A DNA stretch of 64,000 nucleotides from Mariprofundus sp. UBA1536 (lineage in GTDB: Bacteria > Pseudomonadota > Zetaproteobacteria > Mariprofundales > Mariprofundaceae): positions 14,615 to 78,614 of the forward strand of contig DCPU01000002.1 in NCBI GenBank assembly GCA_002323245.1. Direction: 5' to 3'. The notes beneath the pieces are model-generated. The model had not been told where the DNA came from, did no database searches, and was given only the letters and a program-made list of their open reading frames with translations. Of the stretch, positions 34,725 to 43,449 are shown in pieces (the first letter of the stretch is position 1; the number at the start of each line of letters is the position of its first letter). The position numbers were made by a program, and so were the translations under genes.

Positions 34725-36734
34725 ATGAGCAACATTCAAAACCCTATAAACCCAGAAATTGCACCTGATTTTATCTCTGCACTGCAGTTTCAAGAAACAC
34801 CACCAATCCCTTGCGTGATTGTCATTTTTGGTGCCTCTGGGGATTTGACCAAACGTTTGCTCATCCCGTCATTATTTAATCTCTACAACGACAATTTATT
34901 GCCCGATGATTTTGCAATTTTGGGCGTGGCTATGGATGAATATACCACATCCAGTTTCCGTGAACGCATGAGCGAGGATGTGCGTACATTTTCTCGTCGA
35001 GAATCCTTTAACGATGCCTCTTGGGATAAATTTTGCGAGCGCATTCACTACATGAAAGGCAAGTTTGATGAGGAATCAACTTACCGTCAGCTCTCGAAGT
35101 TTCTCGACGCACTCAATGGCCGCCACGACACCTTTGGCAATGTGCTCTTTTATATGGCTACGCCACCATCGGTGTTTGGTATGATTTCCAATGGCTTGCA
35201 GGTGCAAGGCCTCAACACCGAAGATGATGGCTGGCGCCGCATCATTGTGGAAAAACCCTTTGGCACAGACCTCGCGTCAGCCACAGCGCTCAACAAGGAA
35301 ATCCTCACTTATTGGAAGGAAAGCCAAGTTTACCGCATCGACCATTACCTGGGCAAAGAAGCCGTGCAAAACCTGCTCGCTTTCCGCTTTGCCAATGGCA
35401 TGTTTGAGCCACTTTGGAATCGCACCCATATTGATCACATTCAAATCACCGCCACTGAAGAAGTGGGCGTGGAATGGCGTGGTGGTTATTACGATAAATC
35501 GGGCGTTGTGCGCGATATGTTACAAAACCATCTCTTTCAGATGATGGCGTATTTATGTATGGAGCCACCCACATCCTTTGATGCTGAAGCCATTCGTAAC
35601 GAAAAATACAAACTGCTTAGCGCTATTCGCATTTTAAAACCACATGAAATCGCCGAACATGCTATCCGTGGCCAATATGGTGAGGGTGTTAAGCGTGATG
35701 GAACCCCAGCCAAGGCTTACCGCGATGAGCACTTGGTGGACCCCAACTCCAATACAGAAACCTATGCAGCTTTAAAATTGCGTATCGACAACTGGCGCTG
35801 GCATGGCGTGCCCGTTTATCTGCGCTCAGGCAAAGGCCTGCGCACCAAATCCACTGAAATTGTGGTGCAATTTCGCGAAGCGCCTGAGTTTACATTCCGC
35901 GGCACACCTGCGGCAGATCAACTCGAAGCCAACCAATTGATTTTCCGTGTGAACCCCAAAGAAGGCATTGAATTGCGTTTCTTGGCCAAACGCCCTGGCC
36001 CATCTTTACATATGCGTAAAGTCAATATGCGCTTTGAATATGATGAGGCATTTGTGGCCCAACCCGGTACAGGTTACGAAACCATGCTTTACGATTGCAT
36101 GCGTGGCGACCCATCGCTGTTTTCTCGCTCGGATTTGGTGGAAACATCCTGGCGCATTGTACAGCCCGTGCTTGATGCTTGGGCCAATGAAAAAGCTACC
36201 CATTTTCCCAATTACCCCTTTGGTTCATGGGGGCCAAAAGCAGCATTTGAGTTATTATCACCATCGCGCCGCCGCTGGTTGGCACGCACACCCAAACAAG
36301 CATTAGAACGCATTCCTATGTTTGAGGGTAGCGGCGACACCATGTTGCGCGCCTTTGCCATGATGCTCAAACCCGTTGTATTCAATGCCGGCGATCGCAT
36401 TGTGCGCCACGGTAGCGAAGGTCATGAGCTGTTTTTTATTGAGATGGGCAGCATTGAGATTGTGGATCCCAACGAAAAAGTGTTGCAAACGCTAAATGCA
36501 GGCGAAGTTTTTGGTGAGCTGAGCTTGCTGGTGACCAAAAAACGCCAAGCCAGTGCTTATGCCAAAACCTATTGCGCCTTATACCTCATGGATAAACGCG
36601 ATTTCTGTAAAGTATTGATGGACAGACCCATCTTTGCGGAGCGTATGATGAAAGTAGCTAGAGAACGCTACAATGTCATCGTCGATGCCCGAGAGTGGCT
36701 GGAATCAGCAGATATTCCCGCCGCACCCCAATAA
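34725..36734 (+). CDS. zwf: Glucose-6-phosphate dehydrogenase fused to a cyclic-nucleotide-binding domain
   Basis: Catalyses glucose-6-phosphate to 6-phosphogluconolactone. Residues 1-510 form a complete G6PDH: GASGDLTKR (36-44, NADP loop), EKPFG (176-180), RIDHYLGKE (204-212 with catalytic H207) and NHLFQ (268-272). Residues 528-650 are an extra cNMP-binding domain: a helix and beta-roll (LKPVVFNAGDRIVRHGSEGHELFFIE), then the phosphate-binding cassette 593-610 with E598 (FGELS) and R607 (KKRQAS), the residues that contact ribose and phosphate in CAP/PKA-type domains. The total of 669 residues compares with about 490 normally. First gene of zwf-gnd-pgl. Allosteric control of the pathway by cAMP or a similar ligand is inference. 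The reading frame is continuous through the junction. Confidence 0.93.
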   Translation: MSNIQNPINPEIAPDFISALQFQETPPIPCVIVIFGASGDLTKRLLIPSLFNLYNDNLLPDDFAILGVAMDEYTTSSFRERMSEDVRTFSRRESFNDASWDKFCERIHYMKGKFDEESTYRQLSKFLDALNGRHDTFGNVLFYMATPPSVFGMISNGLQVQGLNTEDDGWRRIIVEKPFGTDLASATALNKEILTYWKESQVYRIDHYLGKEAVQNLLAFRFANGMFEPLWNRTHIDHIQITATEEVGVEWRGGYYDKSGVVRDMLQNHLFQMMAYLCMEPPTSFDAEAIRNEKYKLLSAIRILKPHEIAEHAIRGQYGEGVKRDGTPAKAYRDEHLVDPNSNTETYAALKLRIDNWRWHGVPVYLRSGKGLRTKSTEIVVQFREAPEFTFRGTPAADQLEANQLIFRVNPKEGIELRFLAKRPGPSLHMRKVNMRFEYDEAFVAQPGTGYETMLYDCMRGDPSLFSRSDLVETSWRIVQPVLDAWANEKATHFPNYPFGSWGPKAAFELLSPSRRRWLARTPKQALERIPMFEGSGDTMLRAFAMMLKPVVFNAGDRIVRHGSEGHELFFIEMGSIEIVDPNEKVLQTLNAGEVFGELSLLVTKKRQASAYAKTYCALYLMDKRDFCKVLMDRPIFAERMMKVARERYNVIVDAREWLESADIPAAPQ

Positions 36735-36777
36735 ATTTAGAATCGAAACAAAATAAACTGCAAAAGCGGAGAAAAAT

Positions 36778-37698
36778 ATGAAACTGGCAATGATTGGATT
36801 GGGTCGCATGGGCGGCAATATGGTCAAACGATTGATGCAAGGCGACCATGAAGTGGTGGCTTTTGATGTGGATGCCGCACCCGGCCAAGCCTTGGCCGCA
36901 GAATTTAACAATGTCTCTACAGCCAGCAACCTAAGCGATGTTATCAAACAACTACCAAGCCCACGCGTGATTTGGGTGATGGTGCCCCATCAATTTGTGG
37001 ATGGCACTATCAGCAACCTACTTGAAGCTGGCCTTGAAGCTGGGGATTTAATCATCGATGGCGGCAACTCCAATTACAAAGACGGCCAACGCCGTGGCAA
37101 TGAGCTCGCCGAGAAAGGTATCTTGTTTGCGGATTGCGGTACATCAGGCGGCGTCTGGGGCTTGCAAAATGGTTATTCATTGATGATTGGTGGCGAAAAA
37201 GCCGCTATTGATTTGATAGCACCAGCGCTGACTACCATGGCATCCGACAACGGGAAAGGCTGGGGACATATGGGCCCGGTGGGTTCGGGGCATTTCGTGA
37301 AAATGGTCCACAACGGTATTGAATACGGCATGATGCAAGCTTTCGCTGAAGGTTATGAAATCATGAAGGCCAAAGAAGAATTTGATTTGGATATGCATCA
37401 AATTTCTCGCGTTTGGCAGCATGGCTCTGTGGTCAGCTCATGGCTCTTGGATTTAACGGGTGATGCGCTTGAGCAAGATGTGGAGCTATCTTCATTGTCT
37501 GATTGGATGGATGATTCAGGTGAAGGTCGCTGGACAGTGAATGAATCCATCGACTTGGGCATCCCTGCCCCAGTATTGACGCTGGCTTTGCAAATGCGTT
37601 TCCGCAGTCGTCAAAAAGATGCCTATGCGGGTAAAATTGTGAATGCCCAACGCGCTGGTTTTGGTGGTCACGCCATCAAACCTGCAGTGAAGAAATAA
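36778..37698 (+). CDS. gnd: 6-phosphogluconate dehydrogenase (decarboxylating), short NAD-type
   Basis: Oxidative decarboxylation of 6-phosphogluconate to ribulose-5-phosphate. The 306 residues represent the short tetrameric GntZ/YqeC-like class rather than the 470-residue E. coli form. Motifs: GLGRMGGNM (7-15), DGGNSNYKDGQRRG, GTSGGVWGLQNGYSLMIGG, and catalytic K175 and E182 in HFVKMVHNGIEYG. An Asp (D30) ends the second Rossmann strand (VVAFDVDAAPG), which favours NAD+ over NADP+. An SD GGAG precedes the ATG. It lies between zwf and pgl. Confidence 0.94.
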   Translation: MKLAMIGLGRMGGNMVKRLMQGDHEVVAFDVDAAPGQALAAEFNNVSTASNLSDVIKQLPSPRVIWVMVPHQFVDGTISNLLEAGLEAGDLIIDGGNSNYKDGQRRGNELAEKGILFADCGTSGGVWGLQNGYSLMIGGEKAAIDLIAPALTTMASDNGKGWGHMGPVGSGHFVKMVHNGIEYGMMQAFAEGYEIMKAKEEFDLDMHQISRVWQHGSVVSSWLLDLTGDALEQDVELSSLSDWMDDSGEGRWTVNESIDLGIPAPVLTLALQMRFRSRQKDAYAGKIVNAQRAGFGGHAIKPAVKK

Positions 37699-37707
37699 GC
37701 TAAGTTC

Positions 37708-38388
37708 ATGTTTTTCGATACGGTTTCAGTGAAACATTTTGAAAGCGGTAGCGCAGCTGCTGCTTTTGTGGCCGATGCCGTATCACAAGCGTGTAAAGAC
37801 GCAGTGGCCAAGCGCGGTGTATTTCACTGGGTCTTAGCGGGCGGCGGCACACCTGAATTAAGTTATCGCTTGCTTGGTGATGCTGATTTGGATTGGGCTG
37901 CTGTACATATTTGGTTTGGTGATGAGCGCGCCTTACCCCAAGGTCATGCTGATCGCAATGAAACTATGGCCAGAAAAGCATTGCTTGATGTGGTGCCCAT
38001 TCCTGCGGCCAATATCCACAGCATCATATTTGAAACGACTACAGACAATGCTGCAGCTGCCTATACAGAAGAAGTAAAAGCAGTGGATGCCTTTGATTTG
38101 GTATTGCTCGGCATGGGCGAAGATGGGCATACCGCCAGCTTGTTCCCCAACAATCCTGCGCTAAGTAACAACGCATTAGCTGTGCCAGTCCACAACTCAC
38201 CCAAGCCGCCTGCTGAGCGCGTCAGCTTGAGCTTTAAGGCGCTGAACAATCATCGCCAAGCCATGATTTTGGCCACTGGCGCATCCAAAGCAGATATTCT
38301 GCAAGCCATCAACAAAGGTGAAGATTTACCTGTTTGCCACATCAACGATGCACTTTGGGTTTTCGACCAAGCAGCTTGGCCCAACTAA
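37708..38388 (+). CDS. pgl: 6-phosphogluconolactonase (DevB type)
   Basis: Hydrolyses 6-phosphogluconolactone to 6-phosphogluconate, completing the oxidative pentose phosphate branch with its two upstream neighbours. The 226 residues show the NagB/Pgl fold: VLAGGGTPELSYRLL, WFGDERALPQGHADRNETMARKALL, FDLVLLGMGEDGHTASLFPNNPAL and the KAL(N)NHRQAMILATG region. It starts 9 nt after the gnd stop. It converges on copA with a 6-nt gap and no visible terminator. Confidence 0.95.
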   Translation: MFFDTVSVKHFESGSAAAAFVADAVSQACKDAVAKRGVFHWVLAGGGTPELSYRLLGDADLDWAAVHIWFGDERALPQGHADRNETMARKALLDVVPIPAANIHSIIFETTTDNAAAAYTEEVKAVDAFDLVLLGMGEDGHTASLFPNNPALSNNALAVPVHNSPKPPAERVSLSFKALNNHRQAMILATGASKADILQAINKGEDLPVCHINDALWVFDQAAWPN

Positions 38389-38394
38389 ACCAGC

Positions 38395-40614
38395 TTAAGG
38401 CTTGAAAAAACGCAGGCGATTGGCGTTACTCACCACCGTCACCGACGACATGGCCATGGCTGCCCCAGCCAGCATGGGATTGAGCAACAAACCAAAAGCT
38501 GGAAACAATACCCCTGCAGCCACGGGAATAGCTAGCGTGTTATAAATAAAAGCACCCCATAGGTTTTGTTTGATATTCCCAAGCGTAGCCTGCGAAATGG
38601 CAATCGCATGCGGAATAGTGACCAAATTGCCACGCAGCAAGACCACATCCGCGCTTTCAATAGCAATATCTGAGCCTTGGGCAATCGCAAAGCCCACATT
38701 CGCCCGAGCCAGCGCCGCAGCATCATTGATACCATCGCCTACCATACCCACGATTTCACCCTCTGCTTGCAGCTTGGCAATAATACCGTCTTTATCCTCA
38801 GGTTTAAGCTCCGCAAACACATCATCGATACCCACACGTTTCGCCACAGCCATTGCCGTTTGCTGGTGATCACCAGTGAGTATCACCAAACGAATACCAC
38901 GATGTTTAAGCGCCAACAAGGACTCCACCGCATCTTCTTTGATAGGATCAGCCACTGCCAAAATTCCCACCAACTGATTGTCCTTCGCGACAAATACAGG
39001 CGTATTACCTGACGTCGCCAAGACTTCAGCCTGATCATGCCAAGTTTGACTAATCTCCACTTGATGGTGACGCAACCAAGCCAGATTCCCGAGTAGAACC
39101 AGTCCATCACCGACCTGTGCAGAAGCCCCACGACCTGCCACCTGCAAAAAGCCTGCGGCTTCAAGCATCGTCAGTTTCCTTCCAGTAGCTTCTTCCAGAA
39201 TCGCTTTGGCCAACGGATGTTCAGAACCTTCCTCCACAGCCGCTGCAAGTTGTAGCACTTCATTTTCTGAAAAGTCTTGGCCAGAGATAACCTGAGTCAC
39301 TTTGGGTTTTCCCAACGTAATCGTACCCGTTTTATCAAAAACCATGGTGGTCAGGTGCGATGCCACTTCCAATGCCCCACCTTGGCGAATCAAAATGCCA
39401 TGCTCGGCTGCTTTACCAATCCCCACAATCATAGAAATGGGCGTCGCTAGCCCCAAGGCACATGGGCAAGCAATGAGCACTACACTCATAGCCGTAACCA
39501 AGGCAAGCGTTGAGCCCTGATCATCATAAATGAGCCAAAAAACAGCTGTCGCCAGCGCTACCAGCAGCACAGCAGGCACAAAGATGGATGCCACTTTGTC
39601 CACTGTTCGCGCAATTTGCGGTTTGGCGCTTTGGGCTCTGCGCACAGTTTCAATGATATGCGCCAGCACCGTATCTTTGCCAACGCGCGAAGTAGTGTAA
39701 TAAAAAGAGCCATTGCCATTGATGGTGCCGGCAACAACCTCATCACCCTGATGTTTGGCCACCGGCATGGGCTCGCCAGTGAGCATGGATTCATCCACAT
39801 AGGCTTGCCCTTGGCTAACAACCCCATCCACAGGAATACGTTCGCCAGCGCGCACATGCACCACATCACCCACCTGCACATCTTCAATGGCCACATCCAT
39901 GTCTTGGCAGTCACGTTGTATGCGCGCGGTTTTAGCTTGCAATGTAATCAACTTTTCAATCGCCGAATTGGTTTGGCCGCGGGCTCTGGCTTCGAGCACA
40001 TGGCCAATGTTCACCAACGCAATCACAATCAGCGCTGCTTCAAAATACACATGTCGACTGGCCTCAGGAAACAAGGCAGGCACCAACACCACCAACATAG
40101 AATAAATCCAGGCCATACCTGTGCCCATCGCAACCAAGGTGTCCATGCTGGTATTACCATGCTTAAGCCCGTTGAATGTGCCCACAAAGAAATGCGAACC
40201 TGCATAGGCCATCACCACAAAAGTAAGACCACCCATGACCAGCCAAAACATCGTATCCGAAGGCGCGGGCAGCACATGCATCATGCTTAAAATCATCAAC
40301 GGAAAACCCGTCAAAATAGCTGCTGCACTTTGTTTGATTTTGCTATGTAAATGGGCGCGTTCAGCTTCGGATTTATTTTTCTCATCCGCCGCGTTTTGCA
40401 TCACCGAGGCATGATACGAGCCAGCCGATTCCACGGCATCGAGGATATTCGCTTCTATCATATCGGGGCTCACTTCCACACTGGCCGTGCGATCTGCCAA
40501 GTTCACATTGGCCGCTATCACCCCATCGGTTGCAGCCAAGCTTTTCTCAATTTTGCCCACACAAGAAGCGCAGCCCATACCTTCAATGGATAAGCGAATG
40601 ATGCGTTGATTCAT
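38395..40614 (-). CDS. copA: Copper-exporting P1B-type ATPase CopA
   Basis: Pumps Cu(I) out of the cytoplasm. The 739 residues have one N-terminal HMA domain (GMGCASC, residues 13-19) and eight predicted membrane helices. The phosphatase motif TGEPMPV, the intramembrane metal site CPC in LIACPCALGLATP, the phosphorylation site DKTGTIT, the SEHPLA His-Pro motif and GDGINDAAAL are all present. Second gene behind the DUF411 lipoprotein with a 36-bp gap, which forms a plausible copper-response pair. Substrate assignment to copper rests on CPC plus GMxCxxC. Confidence 0.94.
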   Translation of the reverse strand: MNQRIIRLSIEGMGCASCVGKIEKSLAATDGVIAANVNLADRTASVEVSPDMIEANILDAVESAGSYHASVMQNAADEKNKSEAERAHLHSKIKQSAAAILTGFPLMILSMMHVLPAPSDTMFWLVMGGLTFVVMAYAGSHFFVGTFNGLKHGNTSMDTLVAMGTGMAWIYSMLVVLVPALFPEASRHVYFEAALIVIALVNIGHVLEARARGQTNSAIEKLITLQAKTARIQRDCQDMDVAIEDVQVGDVVHVRAGERIPVDGVVSQGQAYVDESMLTGEPMPVAKHQGDEVVAGTINGNGSFYYTTSRVGKDTVLAHIIETVRRAQSAKPQIARTVDKVASIFVPAVLLVALATAVFWLIYDDQGSTLALVTAMSVVLIACPCALGLATPISMIVGIGKAAEHGILIRQGGALEVASHLTTMVFDKTGTITLGKPKVTQVISGQDFSENEVLQLAAAVEEGSEHPLAKAILEEATGRKLTMLEAAGFLQVAGRGASAQVGDGLVLLGNLAWLRHHQVEISQTWHDQAEVLATSGNTPVFVAKDNQLVGILAVADPIKEDAVESLLALKHRGIRLVILTGDHQQTAMAVAKRVGIDDVFAELKPEDKDGIIAKLQAEGEIVGMVGDGINDAAALARANVGFAIAQGSDIAIESADVVLLRGNLVTIPHAIAISQATLGNIKQNLWGAFIYNTLAIPVAAGVLFPAFGLLLNPMLAGAAMAMSSVTVVSNANRLRFFKP

Positions 40615-40650
40615 AAAACTGCCATTTGAGAAAACATCATTTCACCCATC

Positions 40651-41097
40651 TTAATAACTTTGAAACACTGTGCTGTTGCCATGCTTATCAAAAGCCAACA
40701 CATCATAACCTTTGGGTGGCAAACCCTTATCCTGCATGCCCGGCGAATGCATGGGCATACCCGGCGCCGTTAAACCCGCAATCGCAGGCTTTTCTTTGAA
40801 CAAGCGCTTCACATCCGAAGCCGGCACATGCCCTTCAATGATGTAACCATCAACAATAGCTGTGTGGCACGATGCGTTTTTACCCGACACGCCATGTTTT
40901 TCTTTGATGCTCATCATATCATCACTATCAATAGCCGTGACACTAAAACCAGCATCCGACATATGCGTAATCCACTCATCGCAGCAACCGCATGTCGGTG
41001 ATTTATAGACTACAACACTCTGGCCAGTAGTTCCTTCATCACAGGCACTTAGCAACAAGAAGGATAGGCCAACAGAAAACAACCAAACAAAACGCAT
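40651..41097 (-). CDS. DUF411 metal-binding lipoprotein
   Basis: The ATG at 41097, 5 nt behind GGGG, gives 148 residues. A lipoprotein signal ends LLLSAC-D. The DUF411 domain follows: VVVYKSPTCGCCDEWITHM with its CxCC cluster, then HGVSGKNASCHTAIVDGYIIEGHVPA. A Met/His-rich segment near residues 114-124 (APGMPMHSPGM) adds soft-metal ligands. DUF411 proteins are linked to copper or silver resistance loci. The position directly upstream of copA supports a periplasmic copper-binding role. An alternative TTG start five codons upstream is unlikely. Confidence 0.88.
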   Translation of the reverse strand: MRFVWLFSVGLSFLLLSACDEGTTGQSVVVYKSPTCGCCDEWITHMSDAGFSVTAIDSDDMMSIKEKHGVSGKNASCHTAIVDGYIIEGHVPASDVKRLFKEKPAIAGLTAPGMPMHSPGMQDKGLPPKGYDVLAFDKHGNSTVFQSY

Positions 41098-41436
41098 AAC
41101 AACCCCATTCAATCAGTTAAAATGAAACGCTACGCCATGGATGGTTGCCTGTCATTTATCCCTGCATTTTTTATGAGTATTCCGATGCAGCTACAGAGCA
41201 TAAAAAACGTATGCCGAACATGAACTTTACTTCATCATGTAATGGTATCTATTTGATGAAATCCAATTATAGTGCCGCGTTCAAATCTGCTGTACGTATG
41301 TGAATTAGTGATATAATTGTTTAATCCGAGTCTTCACACAAACATCCTCTAAAATAGGTCATTGCGACCATCAAGTTGAGAATGGCGTACGTGTCGATAA
41401 TAAAACGCTATAAAAAGCCAGGGTAACAATAAACAC
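41098..41436. other. Divergent intergenic region DUF411/deaD
   Basis: A 339-bp non-coding gap. It holds the extended -10 promoter candidate listed separately and leaves about 110 nt of leader before the helicase gene. Long leaders are common for cold-inducible RNA helicases, but I found no recognisable cold-shock box. No CueR-type palindrome was seen near the DUF411 start. Confidence 0.4.
41309..41317 (+). promoter_or_regulatory. Extended -10 promoter candidate for deaD
   Basis: TGATATAAT is a perfect TGn plus TATAAT element. No convincing -35 box lies 16-18 bp upstream, which extended -10 promoters tolerate. Start of transcription would fall near 41324, about 113 nt before the deaD ATG. Confidence 0.45.
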
Positions 41437-43296
41437 ATGACAGACGTAACAGAAGTATCAACAGAAAACCCAACCACACTTACATTCGCAGATTTAGGCC
41501 TAAGCGCCGATATCCTTAAAGCCTTGGAAACTGTGGGTTATGAAGCACCATCCCCCATTCAAGCAGAAATTATTCCCCATGTAGTCGCTGGTAAAGACGT
41601 ATTGGGGCAAGCCCAAACGGGCACAGGGAAAACCGCAGCCTTTGCATTGCCTTTGCTTTCTAAAATCGATATCAGCAACCCAAATCCACAAGTATTGGTG
41701 CTTGCACCTACCCGTGAGTTGGCCATTCAGGTGGCTGAAGCCTTCCAAAACTACGCCTCACACATGAAAGGTTTTCATGTATTGCCTATCTACGGCGGCC
41801 AAAGTTACGACGGCCAATTGCGCCAACTTAAACGCGGCGCTCATGTAGTAGTCGGTACACCAGGCCGTGTGATGGATCATATGCGCCGCAAAACCTTGAA
41901 GCTTGAATCATTGCAAACTTTGGTCTTGGACGAAGCCGATGAAATGTTGCGTATGGGCTTTATTGATGATGTGGAATGGATTTTGGAACAAACCCCTAAA
42001 ACCCGCCAAATCGCTTTGTTTTCAGCAACTATGCCACCTGCGATTCGCAAAATTACCAACAATTATTTGAATGATCCGATTCATGTGACCATCAAAACCA
42101 AAACCACGACGGCTGTAACCATTCGTCAGCGTTACTGGATGGTTAGTGGTCGCCATAAAGTGGATGCCTTAACCCGTATCCTTGAAGCAGAAACCTTTGA
42201 TGGTGTGATTGTGTTTGTACGCACCAAAACTGCGACTGTTGAATTGGCAGAAAAACTGCAAGCGCGCGGCTATTCTGCCGCAGCGCTCAATGGTGATATT
42301 CCGCAAAATCAACGCGAACAAATCGTCAACAAGCTCAAGAAAGGCCAAATTGATATTTTGATTGGTACTGACGTTGTGGCTCGTGGCCTTGATGTTGAGC
42401 GTATTTCTCACGTGATTAACTACGACGTGCCGCATGATACTGAATCTTATGTGCATCGTATTGGCCGTACTGGCCGTGCTGGCCGTCAAGGTGATGCGAT
42501 TTTGTTTGTCGCGCCACGTGAAAAACGCATGCTTTATTCGATTGAACGCGCTACCAACCAAAAAGTTGAGTTGTATGTGATGCCTTCAACTGAAGATATC
42601 AACGATCGCCGTATTGCGGATTTCAAACAAAAAATTACCGACACTTTGGAAGCCGAAGGCTTGGAATTGTTTAGCAAAATCGTTGAGCAATACGAAGAAG
42701 ACCACAATGTACCAGCCCAAGAAATTGCTGCTGCTTTGGCGAAAATCGTGCAAGGCAATGAGCCATTGTTGCTTAAAGATATGCCACAAGTGCGTGAAGG
42801 TCGCGAAGATCGTGAAGATCGCCCTGGCCGTGGTATGCGTGATGCGCCTGAAGATATGCGTCGCAGCCGTGGTGATCGCCCTGTATTCCAAGAGAAACCC
42901 TTGGAGCCTGGTTTCACCCGCTACCGTTTGGCGGTAGGCAGTGATTTGGGTGTTCGCCCTGCCAATGTGGTTGGCGCTATTGCCAATGAAGCGGGTATTG
43001 AAAGCGAGTTCATTAACAACATCGTGATTCGTGATGACCATACCATGGTTGATTTGCCAGAAGGCATGCCACCATCAATCTTCAAAGCATTGCAAAAAAC
43101 ACGTATTGCCGGTCAACCGATTGATTTGGAAGAAGCTGATGCTGATTCCTTTGAAATGAGTAAACCACGCAGAGGCGGCTTCAAAGGCGCTGGCGGTCGT
43201 GGTCGTCCTGGCGGGCGTGAAGGCGGCGGCGCTCGTCGCGGCGCACCAGCAAGCGGCCCACGTCGTGGAAGCGGCGGCCCTAAACGCGGTCGTTAA
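41437..43296 (+). CDS. deaD: DEAD-box ATP-dependent RNA helicase (DeaD/CsdA type)
   Basis: Unwinds structured RNA in ribosome assembly and mRNA turnover. The 619 residues show the Q motif (LGLSADILKALETVGYEAPSPIQ), Walker A AQTGTGKTAA, PTRELAIQ, TPGRVMDH, DEAD, SAT and HRIGRTGRAGR. A C-terminal DbpA-type RNA-binding domain (residues 485-565, RYRLAVGSDLGVRPANVVGAI) is followed by an Arg/Gly-rich tail. The RxxREDRED stretch near 455-480 is low complexity. Length and order match DeaD/CsdA more than RhlE. It has its own promoter and terminator. Confidence 0.93.
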   Translation: MTDVTEVSTENPTTLTFADLGLSADILKALETVGYEAPSPIQAEIIPHVVAGKDVLGQAQTGTGKTAAFALPLLSKIDISNPNPQVLVLAPTRELAIQVAEAFQNYASHMKGFHVLPIYGGQSYDGQLRQLKRGAHVVVGTPGRVMDHMRRKTLKLESLQTLVLDEADEMLRMGFIDDVEWILEQTPKTRQIALFSATMPPAIRKITNNYLNDPIHVTIKTKTTTAVTIRQRYWMVSGRHKVDALTRILEAETFDGVIVFVRTKTATVELAEKLQARGYSAAALNGDIPQNQREQIVNKLKKGQIDILIGTDVVARGLDVERISHVINYDVPHDTESYVHRIGRTGRAGRQGDAILFVAPREKRMLYSIERATNQKVELYVMPSTEDINDRRIADFKQKITDTLEAEGLELFSKIVEQYEEDHNVPAQEIAAALAKIVQGNEPLLLKDMPQVREGREDREDRPGRGMRDAPEDMRRSRGDRPVFQEKPLEPGFTRYRLAVGSDLGVRPANVVGAIANEAGIESEFINNIVIRDDHTMVDLPEGMPPSIFKALQKTRIAGQPIDLEEADADSFEMSKPRRGGFKGAGGRGRPGGREGGGARRGAPASGPRRGSGGPKRGR

Positions 43297-43345
43297 ACCC
43301 TACTGCTAGCCTTTATAGTTAGTAGAAAAGTTGTAACCTCTATCA

Positions 43346-43384
43346 AGCCTCGGCCACAAGCGATTGTGACCGGGGCTTTTTTTT
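43346..43384 (+). terminator. Rho-independent terminator of deaD
   Basis: A 14-bp stem (43346-43359 with 43363-43376, one G-U pair and one mismatch) is followed by eight T residues. It starts 50 bp after the deaD stop and ends about 65 bp before the next gene. Confidence 0.85.
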
Positions 43385-43449
43385 ATGCGGTTGCCCTCAT
43401 GGATTTCATACCCCAAACTGCGCGAGACGATTGCTTCAAAGGTGCGCCC

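Noticed and set aside
39616..40290. 224-codon plus-strand frame inside copA
   Set aside because: Antisense shadow; the copA frame contains all P-type ATPase motifs across this stretch.
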